From NCBI GenBank assembly GCA_947565425.1, contig CANOFW010000005.1:1-64000 (forward strand): a stretch of DNA of 64,000 nt, in the 5' to 3' direction. The translations under genes and the position numbers were made by a program. The notes under the pieces are model-generated. The model worked only from the letters and a program-made list of their open reading frames with translations, made no database searches and had not been told where the DNA came from. Below are positions 17,443 through 26,219 of the stretch, one piece after another (the first letter of the stretch is position 1; each line of letters starts with the position of its first letter). This DNA is from an uncultured Lachnospiraceae bacterium. GTDB taxonomy: Bacteria; Bacillota; Clostridia; Lachnospirales; Lachnospiraceae.

Positions 17443-18047
17443 CAGAAGGGAAAAACGGGATAGTAAGACAAGCGGAAAACAGATGTCATATTACAAAAGA
17501 ACAATTCTGTGACTGGCTGGCAGGCGAGATGCCTTCCGACAAAGAGGCGGAATTCTTGGAACATGTTGGGAATTGTACGTTTTGTGCGCATCAGTTTGCA
17601 GACTGGATGGAAGCGCCGCCAGATTTACCTGTAAGTCAGACAAAGACTGTCCAGGAAATTTCCATGAATCAGACAGGGCTGCTGAATCCTCCGAGATATC
17701 TAAAGGAAGAAATCATGCAGCGGAGGCAGCGAGCGGGCGTGCAAATGAGCGTGCAAGTCAGAGAGAAGTCGCGGCAGATGCAGTTATTTATGTATAGCCT
17801 GAAAGTAGGAATGGCGGTGATGACATCTATATTTTTGCTGCTGCTGACAGCGGATGTTCAAAATTTGCAGCCGCAAACAGTCCGTGAATGGAGGACAGAG
17901 CAAATGCAGCAGAAGCAGGAGGCGGACAGCCGGGAAGAGAGGGTGAGCATTGCCGATACATTAAATCAAAAGAGCGGGGAAATTTCCGGTTTTTTATGTG
18001 ATATAAGTAATGGATTGTTCCGCATGGGACTAGATGAAACAGAATAA
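17439..18047 (+). CDS. Membrane-bound anti-sigma factor, zinc-finger type
   Basis: A 202-residue partner of the sigma factor. The N-terminal cytosolic domain has the zinc-binding anti-sigma motif HVGNCTFC (H-x3-C-x2-C, about residues 44-51). A single membrane segment follows at about 127-145 (VGMAVMTSIFLLLLTA), and the C-terminal part lies outside. Its start overlaps the sigma gene stop, so the two are made together. It would hold the sigma factor inactive until a signal releases it. The extracellular part shows no known sensor domain. Confidence 0.85.
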   Translation: MTEGKNGIVRQAENRCHITKEQFCDWLAGEMPSDKEAEFLEHVGNCTFCAHQFADWMEAPPDLPVSQTKTVQEISMNQTGLLNPPRYLKEEIMQRRQRAGVQMSVQVREKSRQMQLFMYSLKVGMAVMTSIFLLLLTADVQNLQPQTVREWRTEQMQQKQEADSREERVSIADTLNQKSGEISGFLCDISNGLFRMGLDETE

Positions 18048-18070
18048 GAAAGGAATCAGGAGGTAACAAG

Positions 18071-18688
18071 ATGACGAGGAAGAAAAGCGGTTTTTTAACC
18101 TTTTGCTTTTCCCTGATACCAGGCGCAGGGGAAATGTATATGGGGTTTATGAAACAAGGCATTAGTATTATGGCAGTCTTTTGGCTATTGATATTTTTGG
18201 CGGCATTTTTTGGCATGGGGCCGTTGTTGTTTATTCTGCCAATTCTGTGGTGCTACAGTTTTTTCAATGTGCATAATATCAGAGGGATGTCGGATGAGGA
18301 GTTTTATGCATTGGAAGATGATTATCTGTTCCATTTGAATGACAATGCGTTCTGGGGTAGGTTGAGAGGAAAACAGAGCAATCTTTTGGCGGCAGTGCTT
18401 ATCATTATCGGTGTGGTAATTATGTGGAATCGTTTGGCAGACTATATGAGATGGCTGCTTCCGGATTCTGTATATTGGTACATTATGGATGATATCCCGC
18501 AGTTGGTGATTGCAGTATTGCTAATCTGGTGCGGCATTTACCTGATACGCGGTAAGAAAAAAGAGTTGGACAGCGAGGCTCCGAAGCAGAAAATATATGA
18601 TATACCGGCAGAATCGCAGATGAAAGCAGAAGAGAATCTTATGAGACAGACAACAGACGATGGCAAGCTGATGGACCGGGAGGGATAG
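18071..18688 (+). CDS. TM2-like integral membrane protein
   Basis: A 205-residue membrane protein of unknown role. Residues 1-65 resemble a TM2 domain (LIPGAGEMYMGFMKQGISIM, with two closely spaced membrane helices). Two more segments lie at about 110-125 and 145-165, followed by a charged cytosolic tail. It is 23 bases after the anti-sigma gene and 4 bases before the next gene, so it belongs to the sigma operon and may be an effector or accessory of the envelope response. RBS AGGAGG precedes ATG 18071. Confidence 0.7.
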   Translation: MTRKKSGFLTFCFSLIPGAGEMYMGFMKQGISIMAVFWLLIFLAAFFGMGPLLFILPILWCYSFFNVHNIRGMSDEEFYALEDDYLFHLNDNAFWGRLRGKQSNLLAAVLIIIGVVIMWNRLADYMRWLLPDSVYWYIMDDIPQLVIAVLLIWCGIYLIRGKKKELDSEAPKQKIYDIPAESQMKAEENLMRQTTDDGKLMDREG

Positions 18689-18692
18689 CAAT

Positions 18693-18995
18693 ATGAGAAT
18701 CAGAAGAGTTGGAAGTATCACTTGTGGCATGGTGATGATTATATTTGGAGGATTGTTTTTGGTACACATGTTTTATCCGCCATTGTCCCTAAGTTTGATT
18801 ATGAAATTGTGGCCGTTGATTTTAATTGCCCTGGGATGTGAGATGCTTCTTGCCAATGTGCGCAAGGGGGAGGAGCAGGAGGAAGTGTTAAAATACGATG
18901 GGGGAGCAATTTTTCTGGTATTTCTGCTGACGTGCTTTTCTGTAGGTATGGGCATCATAGAATGGTTTATGAGTAATATGAACGCGTGGTATTGA
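18693..18995 (+). CDS. Small LiaI/LiaF-type membrane protein
   Basis: A 100-residue protein with three likely membrane segments (about 7-26, 32-50 and 70-90). The pattern SITCGMVMIIFGGLFLVHM with LWPLILIALGCEMLL matches the LiaF transmembrane (DUF5668-like) domain found in cell-envelope stress systems. RBS GGGAGGGA lies before ATG 18693. It ends the four-gene sigma operon, before a terminator at 19002-19033. Confidence 0.7.
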   Translation: MRIRRVGSITCGMVMIIFGGLFLVHMFYPPLSLSLIMKLWPLILIALGCEMLLANVRKGEEQEEVLKYDGGAIFLVFLLTCFSVGMGIIEWFMSNMNAWY

Positions 18996-19001
18996 AACGG
19001 G

Positions 19002-19033
19002 GCCAAGATGGGGAAATCCTGTCTTGGCTTTTT
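19002..19033 (+). terminator. Terminator of the sigma-factor operon
   Basis: GCCAAGA (19002-19008) pairs with TCTTGGC (19022-19028), followed by TTTTT. Confidence 0.8.
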
Positions 19034-19216
19034 CCGTATATCAGTGCGACAGACGATTTGGGTTAATTGTAAACGAAATTCTATAACAATTGCAAAATAG
19101 TACCACAATAAATACAAGTTATCCCAGAACGAGGAATTTGAGCATGATCTGGTGTATAATTTGGTAAAGAATCTGGCGGGTAATCGCCTTCAAATTTCAA
19201 AGGAGGAAATTTATTT

Positions 19217-19408
19217 ATGGCTAATTGTGAAAATAGCAGACCGTGTCCTTGTACATATGACTGCCCGAGACATGGGAAATGTTGCGAATGTGTGGCGCAT
19301 CACAGGGATCATGACGAGGGTGTACCCGGGTGTTTCTTTTCCAAGGAGGCGGAGGCTACATATGATAGGAGCATTGAGGCGCTCTGTCGTGACAAGGGTA
19401 TTCTTTAA
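19217..19408 (+). CDS. Small Cys/His-rich protein (DUF6485-like)
   Basis: A 63-residue protein with eight cysteines: MANCENSRPCPCTYDCPRHG, then KCCECVAHH, GCFF and EALCRDKG. The spacing suggests metal binding (zinc or iron-sulfur). I recognise it as like the small DUF6485 proteins found in Clostridia; function is unknown. RBS AAAGGAGG lies 7 bases before ATG 19217 and a TATAAT at 19155-19160 may be its -10 box. A longer overlapping frame from 19152 is not used, because it lacks an RBS and the Cys pattern. Confidence 0.75.
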   Translation: MANCENSRPCPCTYDCPRHGKCCECVAHHRDHDEGVPGCFFSKEAEATYDRSIEALCRDKGIL

Positions 19409-19459
19409 GTGTGGATTTAGAGTGGGAACTTTATAGGAATAGAGAATAAGGAGAGAATT

Positions 19460-19804
19460 ATGCCATTTATTAACTCAAGAATCAGCGTGACAATGACAGA
19501 GCAGCAAAAAGAATCCTTAAAAGAGCAATTGGGAGAAGCAATTTCCATTATTCCGGGAAAGTCAGAACAATGGCTGATGCTGGAATTTGCCGATAACTGT
19601 GATTTGTATTTTTAGGGAGATAATACGCTTCCTACGGCTTTTGTGGAGATCAAAGTGTTTGGCAGCATCCACCAATACTGCCTGGATAAGATGACAAAGA
19701 CAGTTTGTGATATTTATGAATCATGTTTACAGATTAAGAAAGACCATATATATGTAAAATATGAAGAAAGCAGTGAGTGGGGCTGGAATGGCAGTGATTT
19801 TTAG
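19460..19804 (+). pseudogene. MIF/tautomerase-superfamily gene with an in-frame amber stop
   Basis: With one read-through this is a 114-residue protein of the tautomerase/MIF superfamily: it begins MPFINSRISVTMTEQQKE (Pro after Met is the catalytic residue), then PGKSEQWLMLEFADN, and ends HIYVKYEESSEWGWNGSDF. A TAG at 19613-19615 replaces codon 52, where an Arg or Lys (DLYFxGD) is expected. The rest stays in frame to the stop at 19802-19804. RBS AAGGAGAG lies before ATG 19460. Most likely a recent nonsense mutation; a sequencing error or suppression cannot be excluded. Confidence 0.8.
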
Positions 19805-19857
19805 TATCTTGACAGTCTAATTATACTATGGTAATTTATTAAGAGGGCATACATGTG

Positions 19858-19893
19858 GCAGCAGGTAAGACAATGCTTATCTGCTGTATTTTT
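19858..19893 (+). terminator. Terminator after the tautomerase pseudogene
   Basis: GCAGCAGGTAAG (19858-19869) pairs with CTTATCTGCTGT (19876-19887), followed by ATTTTTAT. Confidence 0.75.
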
Positions 19894-19956
19894 ATTCTAT
19901 TAGGAAAGACCTAGTTAAGCGAAAGCGTGAAAGAGTATTTCCTAATAAGATAAAAA
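19889..19956. repeat. Hairpin repeat, copy 2 (partner at 6251)
   Basis: TTTTTATTCTATTAGGAAA at the left end mirrors TTTCCTAATAAGATAAAAA at the right end, followed by CAATTA as in copy 1. It lies just upstream of the symporter gene. Confidence 0.55.
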
Positions 19957-19985
19957 CAATTAACAAAGGAAGAGGAGTGAAGAGT

Positions 19986-21476
19986 ATGATTGAGATGGTT
20001 GAGAAGATTAACGGCGCCATTAATGGATTCGTCTGGGGCATTCCAATGTTGGTGCTCCTGGTGGGTACGGGAATTTTGATGACTGTGCTGACAAAGGTTT
20101 TCCAGATTTCGCATTTTGGATATTGGATGAAGCATACGTTGGGCAGCATCTTTACCGACAGGCATATTACGAAACATACTGGTACAGAGGATAAGTCGAT
20201 TTCTCAGTTCCAGTCGTTATGTACGGCGCTGGCGGCTACCATAGGAACCGGCAATATCGTGGGTGTTTCCAGTGCTTTGATTTTCGGCGGTCCGGGCGCT
20301 ATTTTCTGGATGTGGATTGTGGCGTTCTTTGGCATGATGACGAATTATTCAGAGAATGTCCTTGGTATCTATTACCGCAAGAAGAATGAGAAGGGCGAGT
20401 GGAGCGGAGGCGCCATGTATTATCTGAAGGATGGCTTGGGCGCAAAGAAGGGCATGAAAGGCGTTGGCGCAGTTTTGGCAGTGCTGTTTTCCTTATTCTG
20501 TCTGCTGGCATCCTTCGGCATTGGCAATATGAGCCAGATTAACTCCATTGCCGGTAATATGAAAGCAGCTTTTCACATTCCTACGCTTGCCACAGGTATC
20601 GTGTTGATGATTCTTGCCGGACTGGTTATTTTGGGCGGTATCAAGAGGATTGCTTCTGTGACTGAGAAGTTAGTGCCGGTGATGGCGCTGTTGTACATAG
20701 TGGGCGCTTTGGTGGTATGCGCGTTGAATATCAATCAGTTTGGCGCAGTATTTGCTTCTATTTTTAAGGGAGCATTTGCTATGAAAGCTGTGGGCGGCGG
20801 TATTGTTGGTTCCGGTATTAAGCTGGCGATTACCTGGGGTATGAAGCGCGGTGTATTCTCTAATGAGGCGGGTCTTGGTTCTTCCGTTATGGTGCATTCT
20901 AGTTCTAACGTAAAGGAACCAGTGCGTCAGGGGATGTGGGGTATCTTTGAGGTGTTTGCAGATACGATTGTTGTCTGTACCTTGACGGCGTTTGTGGTAT
21001 TGTCTTCCGGTCTGGTAGATTTGAATACCGGCGAAGTGTTAAGCAGTTCGGAAGGTTCTGCTCTGGTGGGTGAGGCATTTTCCAAAGTGTTTGGTTCTTT
21101 GGGACCAGCATTTATTGCGGTGGCGATTCTGCTGTTTGCATTTTCCACGGTTCTTGGCTGGAGCCATTATGGGACCAAGGCGTTTGAGTATCTCTTTGGC
21201 TCAAAGGCGACGATTATTTACCGCGTGATATTTATTGTATTTATTGTCTTTGGAGCGACTATGAATTTGCAATTGGCATGGGACCTGTCAGATACGTTTA
21301 ACGGTTTGATGGCTATTCCCAACTTAATAGGTGTGCTGACGTTGTCGCCAGTTGTAGTTAAGATTACAGCCAATTATGTACAGCGAAAGATAAAAGGAAA
21401 CAAAGTGACGCCTATGTTATCCGCTTTTCCAGAGATTCAGAAGGAACAGGAAAAAGCGCTTGATGAAAGTGATTAA
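19986..21476 (+). CDS. Sodium:alanine/glycine symporter (AGCS family)
   Basis: A 496-residue transporter with about ten membrane helices, of the alanine/glycine:cation symporter family. Typical segments are the start INGFVWGIPMLVLLVGTGI, TALAATIGTGNIVGVSSAL, MKRGVFSNEAGLGSSVM and WSHYGTKAFEYLFG. It takes up small neutral amino acids with sodium; the exact substrate cannot be told. ATG 19986 is chosen because GGAAGAGGAG lies 9 bases before it, whereas the in-frame GTG 19977 sits on the RBS. It is monocistronic, ending at a strong two-way terminator at 21522-21577. Confidence 0.93.
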   Translation: MIEMVEKINGAINGFVWGIPMLVLLVGTGILMTVLTKVFQISHFGYWMKHTLGSIFTDRHITKHTGTEDKSISQFQSLCTALAATIGTGNIVGVSSALIFGGPGAIFWMWIVAFFGMMTNYSENVLGIYYRKKNEKGEWSGGAMYYLKDGLGAKKGMKGVGAVLAVLFSLFCLLASFGIGNMSQINSIAGNMKAAFHIPTLATGIVLMILAGLVILGGIKRIASVTEKLVPVMALLYIVGALVVCALNINQFGAVFASIFKGAFAMKAVGGGIVGSGIKLAITWGMKRGVFSNEAGLGSSVMVHSSSNVKEPVRQGMWGIFEVFADTIVVCTLTAFVVLSSGLVDLNTGEVLSSSEGSALVGEAFSKVFGSLGPAFIAVAILLFAFSTVLGWSHYGTKAFEYLFGSKATIIYRVIFIVFIVFGATMNLQLAWDLSDTFNGLMAIPNLIGVLTLSPVVVKITANYVQRKIKGNKVTPMLSAFPEIQKEQEKALDESD

Positions 21477-21521
21477 TCTTCCAGAATGAGTGCGGGAAAT
21501 ATTAGGAATAATTCATATTTT

Positions 21522-21577
21522 TATATCAAAAAATCAGACCTGCCCAGTAAGTTTGAGGGGTCTGATTTTTTGATATA
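21522..21577. terminator. Bidirectional terminator between convergent genes
   Basis: A perfect 19-bp stem, TATATCAAAAAATCAGACC (21522-21540) with its complement at 21559-21577. It serves the symporter and the minus-strand DUF2752 gene. Confidence 0.92.
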
Positions 21578-21596
21578 TCTTTTGTTCAACGGTTGT

Positions 21597-21971
21597 TTAC
21601 AAGAAATTGCGCACCACGCCATGACCTAAAAGCAGCACAATGCTGCTGTAAAGGATGATGTGTTGCCAGCGTTTGAGCTTTTTCGTTCCGTCCTGTACAT
21701 AAGTCACCGCACTTCCTAAGAAGACGGCGCCCAGCGGTACAAGCAGCAGGAATAGCATCGGATTGAACAGAAATGCTCTGCGGAAATCAAATCTCATCAG
21801 TGCAAGGCACATGCGGGTGGCGCCGCATCCCGGACATTGAAAGCCAGTGGTTGTATAAATTGGACACGGAATAGAGATTCCTGTATAATTGATAAATATT
21901 CCGTATAACAAACCTACTGTCAGAATGCAAGAGGTGTATGTAATAATCCGTAATAAACGCTTTTTTTTCAT
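21597..21971 (-). CDS. DUF2752 membrane protein
   Basis: A 124-residue membrane protein with about three helices and the DUF2752 signature CPGCGATRMCLALMRFDFRR, preceded by a hydrophobic Cys-Pro segment (ISIPCPIYTTTGFQCPG). The function of the family is unknown. It lies three bases after the DUF4234 gene, so the two form an operon; this pair occurs together in other Clostridia. Length is normal for the family. Confidence 0.85.
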   Translation of the reverse strand: MKKKRLLRIITYTSCILTVGLLYGIFINYTGISIPCPIYTTTGFQCPGCGATRMCLALMRFDFRRAFLFNPMLFLLLVPLGAVFLGSAVTYVQDGTKKLKRWQHIILYSSIVLLLGHGVVRNFL

Positions 21972-21974
21972 GGA

Positions 21975-22316
21975 TTATGCTAGTTTGTTCAATTCATTTT
22001 GCATAAGTGCATATGCAACGATGCCAAATCCAAACAGGCACAGTAGGAGATATGCAATACCACTGCTGTTAGAGGAAATACCGCGGTCCGTTTTCGCTTG
22101 GTCAATCTTCTCGCCTTGCCGATATGCCCAGTACAGACCATAAATATTACAAGTTACAACCGTTAGAAGGAAAGCGATGACGCCCGAGGTGTCTCCTCCA
22201 TTTTTAGAAATCGTATTCGTCTCGTCTGTAAGGCAGATGAACCAATAGATACTATAAATGCCGCATGTCACGAAAGACAAGAGAATGCATACGGCAATGT
22301 TCCTGTTTTCAATCAT
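21975..22316 (-). CDS. DUF4234 membrane protein
   Basis: A 113-residue protein with three likely membrane segments and the DUF4234 patterns LLSFVTCGIYSIYWFICLTD and VVTCNIYGLYWAYRQGEKID. Function is unknown. It is the first gene of a two-gene minus-strand operon with the DUF2752 gene, driven by a promoter at 22352-22379. Two GIY/IYGLYW repeats suggest internal duplication of a helix-turn unit. Confidence 0.85.
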   Translation of the reverse strand: MIENRNIAVCILLSFVTCGIYSIYWFICLTDETNTISKNGGDTSGVIAFLLTVVTCNIYGLYWAYRQGEKIDQAKTDRGISSNSSGIAYLLLCLFGFGIVAYALMQNELNKLA

Positions 22317-22351
22317 AAGTGTTCTCCTTTCATTTTCAAGCCTACGTCACT

Positions 22352-22379
22352 ATTATAGCATATAGGGGTTTTTTGTCTA
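22352..22379 (-). promoter_or_regulatory. Promoter of the DUF4234-DUF2752 operon
   Basis: On the minus strand TAGACA (22379-22374), 16 bases, TATAAT (22357-22352). Confidence 0.6.
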
Positions 22380-22415
22380 CCCTTTAAAAAAGTGTAAACT
22401 CAAATCTGCGCAAAC

Positions 22416-22444
22416 TTGCCAAAATCCAAGATATATCATATAAT
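22416..22444 (+). promoter_or_regulatory. Promoter of murE and following genes
   Basis: TTGCCA (22416-22421), 17 bases, TATAAT (22439-22444), 35 bases before the murE start. Confidence 0.7.
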
Positions 22445-22479
22445 AAGCTGAATACCCATTTTAGAAAAGAGGAATGACA

Positions 22480-23940
22480 ATGGAGCGATTGGAAAAACTG
22501 TTAGAACGTCTGGACTATACGGTAGTGCAGGGGAACACGGATATAGAGATTACGGAGTTGGTGTACGATTCCAGGAAGGTGAAGCCGGGATGTCTGTTTG
22601 TCTGCATTAGGGGAACGGTTGTGGATGGGCATACATTTGTCGAAGAGGTGGCAAAGAAAGGCGCCGCAGCCATCTTGGTGCAGGAAGATGTCAAGGCGCC
22701 GCAGGATATCACTGTGGTGAAGGTGGCAGATAGCCGATATGGGCTGGCGCTTCTGTCTTGTGCATGGTTCCATTATCCGGCAGAGAAATTAAAGGTGATC
22801 GGCGTCACAGGAACGAAAGGCAAGACCACGACTACCTACATGGTAAAGTCCATCTTGGAAAATGCAGGCTATAAAGTGGGATTGATTGGCACGATTGAAG
22901 CCATTATCGGGGATAAAGTGATTCCCGCAAACAATACGACGCCGGAGTCCTGGGTTGTACAGAGCTATTTTCAGCAGATGGTGGATGCGGGTTGTCAGTG
23001 TGTGGTGATGGAGGTATCTTCCCAGGGGCTGATGATGCACCGTACAGCGGGCATTCCTTTCGAGATTGGTATTTTTACGAATATTGAGCCAGACCATATC
23101 GGACCGGGCGAGCATTCCTCTTTTGAAGAATATATGAGCTGCAAAGGCTTATTGTTCCGGCAATGTAAGGTGGGCATTGTCAATGTGGACGACAAACATT
23201 GGCAGCAGGTGCTAGAAGGGCATACCTGTGCTTTGGAGACATTTGGATTTTCTGAGGAGGCGGATTTGCGGGCAAGAGAGCCGCAGCTTGTGAAGCGTCC
23301 GGGATATTTGGGAGTTTCTTATCAGGCAGCAGGTCTGGTAAATGCTGCTATTGAAATTGATGTGCCTGGTAAGTTCAGCATTTATAATTCTCTGACGGCA
23401 ATTGCCATCTGCCGCCATTTTAACGTGACGACGGACGACATGAAAAAAGCGTTAAAAGAGGCGAAGGTCAAAGGACGCATTGAAATGGTGAAAGTTTCAG
23501 ACAACTTTACGTTGATGATTGATTATGCACACAACGCTATGAGCTTAGAGAGCTTGCTTACAACGCTCAAAGAATATAAGCCTGCCCGTCTGGTGTGTCT
23601 GTTTGGATGCGGGGGGAACCGTTCCAAACTCAGGCGCTATGAGATGGGGGAAGTGTCTGGCAGGCTTGCCGACTTGACGGTAATTACCTCGGATAATCCC
23701 AGATTTGAAGAGCCGCAGGCAATCATAGATGATATTAAGGTAGGTATCGCAAAGACTGACGGCAAATATGTGGAAATATTGGACAGGAAAGAGGCGATTC
23801 GTTACGTGATTGCCAATGGCCAGCCAGGGGATGTAATTGTCCTTGCCGGTAAAGGGCATGAGGATTACCAGGAAATTGAGGGAAAGAAGTACCCTATGGA
23901 TGAGCGGGTGTTGATTCAGGAAGTGTTGCAGGAGTTATAG
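22480..23940 (+). CDS. murE: UDP-MurNAc-tripeptide synthetase (meso-DAP adding)
   Basis: A 486-residue Mur ligase that adds the third peptide residue to UDP-MurNAc-L-Ala-D-Glu in the cytosol. The ATP loop is GVTGTKGKTTTTYMVKS, the substrate segment NNTTPESWVVQ, and the specificity motif DNPRFEEP, which marks meso-diaminopimelate enzymes. This fits a DAP-type wall. ATG 22480 is preferred over ATG 22474 because AAGAGG sits 7 bases before it. It leads the long co-directional run into priA; the gap to priA is 2 bases. Confidence 0.93.
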   Translation: MERLEKLLERLDYTVVQGNTDIEITELVYDSRKVKPGCLFVCIRGTVVDGHTFVEEVAKKGAAAILVQEDVKAPQDITVVKVADSRYGLALLSCAWFHYPAEKLKVIGVTGTKGKTTTTYMVKSILENAGYKVGLIGTIEAIIGDKVIPANNTTPESWVVQSYFQQMVDAGCQCVVMEVSSQGLMMHRTAGIPFEIGIFTNIEPDHIGPGEHSSFEEYMSCKGLLFRQCKVGIVNVDDKHWQQVLEGHTCALETFGFSEEADLRAREPQLVKRPGYLGVSYQAAGLVNAAIEIDVPGKFSIYNSLTAIAICRHFNVTTDDMKKALKEAKVKGRIEMVKVSDNFTLMIDYAHNAMSLESLLTTLKEYKPARLVCLFGCGGNRSKLRRYEMGEVSGRLADLTVITSDNPRFEEPQAIIDDIKVGIAKTDGKYVEILDRKEAIRYVIANGQPGDVIVLAGKGHEDYQEIEGKKYPMDERVLIQEVLQEL

Positions 23941-23942
23941 CA

Positions 23943-26180
23943 TTGTACGCGAACATCATTATAGATATTTCTCATGAAAAACTGGATAAGACTTTTCAGT
24001 ACAAGGTGCCGCAGGAACTGAGAGAGAAGATTGCCGTGGGTATGCAGGTAGAGGTGCCGTTTGGCAGCGGCAACCGCAGGAATACAGGGTATGTTGTGGA
24101 ACTGACCGATGAACCAGAGTATGATGTTACCAGGTTGAAAGAAATTGTCGGCGTCGTAGAGGGGAGCATTCCCATTGAATCCCACCTGATTGCCCTTGCC
24201 GGCTGGATGCGGGAGAATTATGGCGCGACCATGAATCAGTCGTTGAAGACGGTGCTGCCAGTGAAACAGAAGGCAAAGGTGAAAAAGCAGCGTTTGGTAC
24301 GGCTGGCTTTGGATAAGGGTGAAGCAAAAGAAAAGCTTGCTCTGTTCCAAAAGAAACATCATACAGCGCGGGCAAGGCTGTTATCCAATTTAATGGAGCA
24401 AAGTCCTCTGCCATATGAAGCGGTGACCGGGAAACTGCATATTACGGCGACGGTTATTCGCGCCATGGAAGAGATGGGAGTTCTCATTGTGGAGGAGAAA
24501 CGCGCCTACCGCAGTCCTTTCGGGGAGATGACGCAGGGAGGCGGCAGAGTTGTGCTCAACGAGAGGCAGAGGGAAGTTGCAGCGCGCGTGTGGGAAGATT
24601 TCTCGCAGGGACAGCGGCATACCTATTTGCTCCACGGTGTCACCGGGAGCGGTAAGACGGCTGTATACATAGAGATTATAGAGAAAGTGGTCAGTACAGG
24701 CGGGCAGGCAATCGTGTTGATACCGGAGATTGCGCTGACGTATCAGACGGTACTTCGTTTTTTTCAGAGATTTGGCGAGCGCGTGTCAATTCTTAATTCT
24801 AAGATGTCTCAAGGAGAGCGGTATGATCAGTTTGAGCGGGCAAGGAATGGAGAGCTGGATGTGATGATTGGCCCGCGCTCTGCATTGTTTACGCCGTTTG
24901 CCAGATTAGAAATGATTATTATTGATGAGGAACATGAGACAAGCTATAAGAGTGAGACTGTGCCTCGTTATCATGCCAGGGAGACGGCAATTGCACGCGC
25001 CAAAATGATAGGTGCAAGTGTACTTTTAGGTTCCGCCACACCGTCTATTGAGAGTTATTACCACGCGAAAAATGGCGATTATATACTTTTGCAACTGGAT
25101 AAGCGAATTGAAGAAAAACCTTTGCCGACGTGTTATACGATAGATTTAAGGGAAGAATTAAGACAAGGCAACCGCTCTATTCTCAGTGAAAAATTGCAGG
25201 AGTTGATGGAGCAGCGGTTAGAAGAGCGTCAGCAAATTATGCTGTTTCTCAACCGCCGGGGGCTTGCCGGCTTTGTTTCATGTCGCGCCTGTGGCCATGT
25301 GATGAAGTGCCCCCACTGCGATGTTTCACTTAGTCAGCATACAGGCGGCAAATTGGTTTGTCATTATTGCGGTTACACGCAGAGCGTGCCGCAGACTTGT
25401 CCGGAGTGCAGTTCTAAGTATATCGGCGGTTTTAAGGCTGGCACCCAGAAGATTGAAGAGATTGTAACAAAGCGTTTTCCGAAAGCGCGGGCGCTGCGTA
25501 TGGATTTGGACACCACCCGCAGCAAAGACGGCTATGAGAAGATTTTATCGGCATTTGCCAACCAGGAGGCCGATATTCTGATCGGAACGCAGATGATTGT
25601 CAAAGGGCATGATTTTCCCAATGTCACGCTGGTGGGCGTGCTGGCAGCAGATTTGTCTTTGCATATCAGCGATTTTCATGGCGCGGAACGGACGTTTCAG
25701 TTGCTTACACAGGCAGCGGGACGCGCAGGGCGCGGAGACTTGCCGGGTGAGGTCGTTATTCAGACATATAGTCCGCAACACTATGCGATAGAACTTGCCG
25801 CGAGACAAGATTACGAAGCGTTCTATGAGATGGAGATTGCTTACCGTAACTTGGCGCATTATCCGCCCTGCGGACATATGTTGATGATGATGGTTGCCTC
25901 GGTGGATGAGATGACGGCTATTTTAAGCATAGAGCTGTTGGCAAAAAAAGTCCGTCAGGCGCAGGAAAAAGGGAAGTTGACAGGTTTACAGGTAATCGGT
26001 CCGGCAGATGCCGCTGTCGCCAAGATAAAGGACGTTTATCGCAGAGTGCTTTATTTCAAGCATCAGGAATACCGGACGCTTGTGCAGATAAAAGATGTGC
26101 TCGAACAGTTTATTAGTCGCCACCGGGAATTTCAAAGTGTGGCGGTACAGTTTGATTTTGACCCGGTGAATGGGTTTTAG
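23943..26180 (+). CDS. priA: Primosomal protein N' (replication restart helicase)
   Basis: A 745-residue PriA helicase that reloads the replisome at stalled forks. The N-terminal DNA-binding domain begins MYANIIIDISHEKLDKTFQY. Walker A is GVTGSGKTAVY and Walker B IIIDEEHE. Zinc-binding cysteines are in CRACGHVMKCPHC and CHYCGYTQSVPQTCPEC, and motif VI is QAAGRAGRG. The start is TTG 23943; its RBS (AGGAG) is in the end of murE, 8 bases away, giving tight coupling. All helicase motifs are intact and length is normal. Confidence 0.95.
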   Translation: MYANIIIDISHEKLDKTFQYKVPQELREKIAVGMQVEVPFGSGNRRNTGYVVELTDEPEYDVTRLKEIVGVVEGSIPIESHLIALAGWMRENYGATMNQSLKTVLPVKQKAKVKKQRLVRLALDKGEAKEKLALFQKKHHTARARLLSNLMEQSPLPYEAVTGKLHITATVIRAMEEMGVLIVEEKRAYRSPFGEMTQGGGRVVLNERQREVAARVWEDFSQGQRHTYLLHGVTGSGKTAVYIEIIEKVVSTGGQAIVLIPEIALTYQTVLRFFQRFGERVSILNSKMSQGERYDQFERARNGELDVMIGPRSALFTPFARLEMIIIDEEHETSYKSETVPRYHARETAIARAKMIGASVLLGSATPSIESYYHAKNGDYILLQLDKRIEEKPLPTCYTIDLREELRQGNRSILSEKLQELMEQRLEERQQIMLFLNRRGLAGFVSCRACGHVMKCPHCDVSLSQHTGGKLVCHYCGYTQSVPQTCPECSSKYIGGFKAGTQKIEEIVTKRFPKARALRMDLDTTRSKDGYEKILSAFANQEADILIGTQMIVKGHDFPNVTLVGVLAADLSLHISDFHGAERTFQLLTQAAGRAGRGDLPGEVVIQTYSPQHYAIELAARQDYEAFYEMEIAYRNLAHYPPCGHMLMMMVASVDEMTAILSIELLAKKVRQAQEKGKLTGLQVIGPADAAVAKIKDVYRRVLYFKHQEYRTLVQIKDVLEQFISRHREFQSVAVQFDFDPVNGF

Positions 26181-26219
26181 ATAATACGCATACAATGAAT
26201 AACAAGAGGAGGAAATGAT

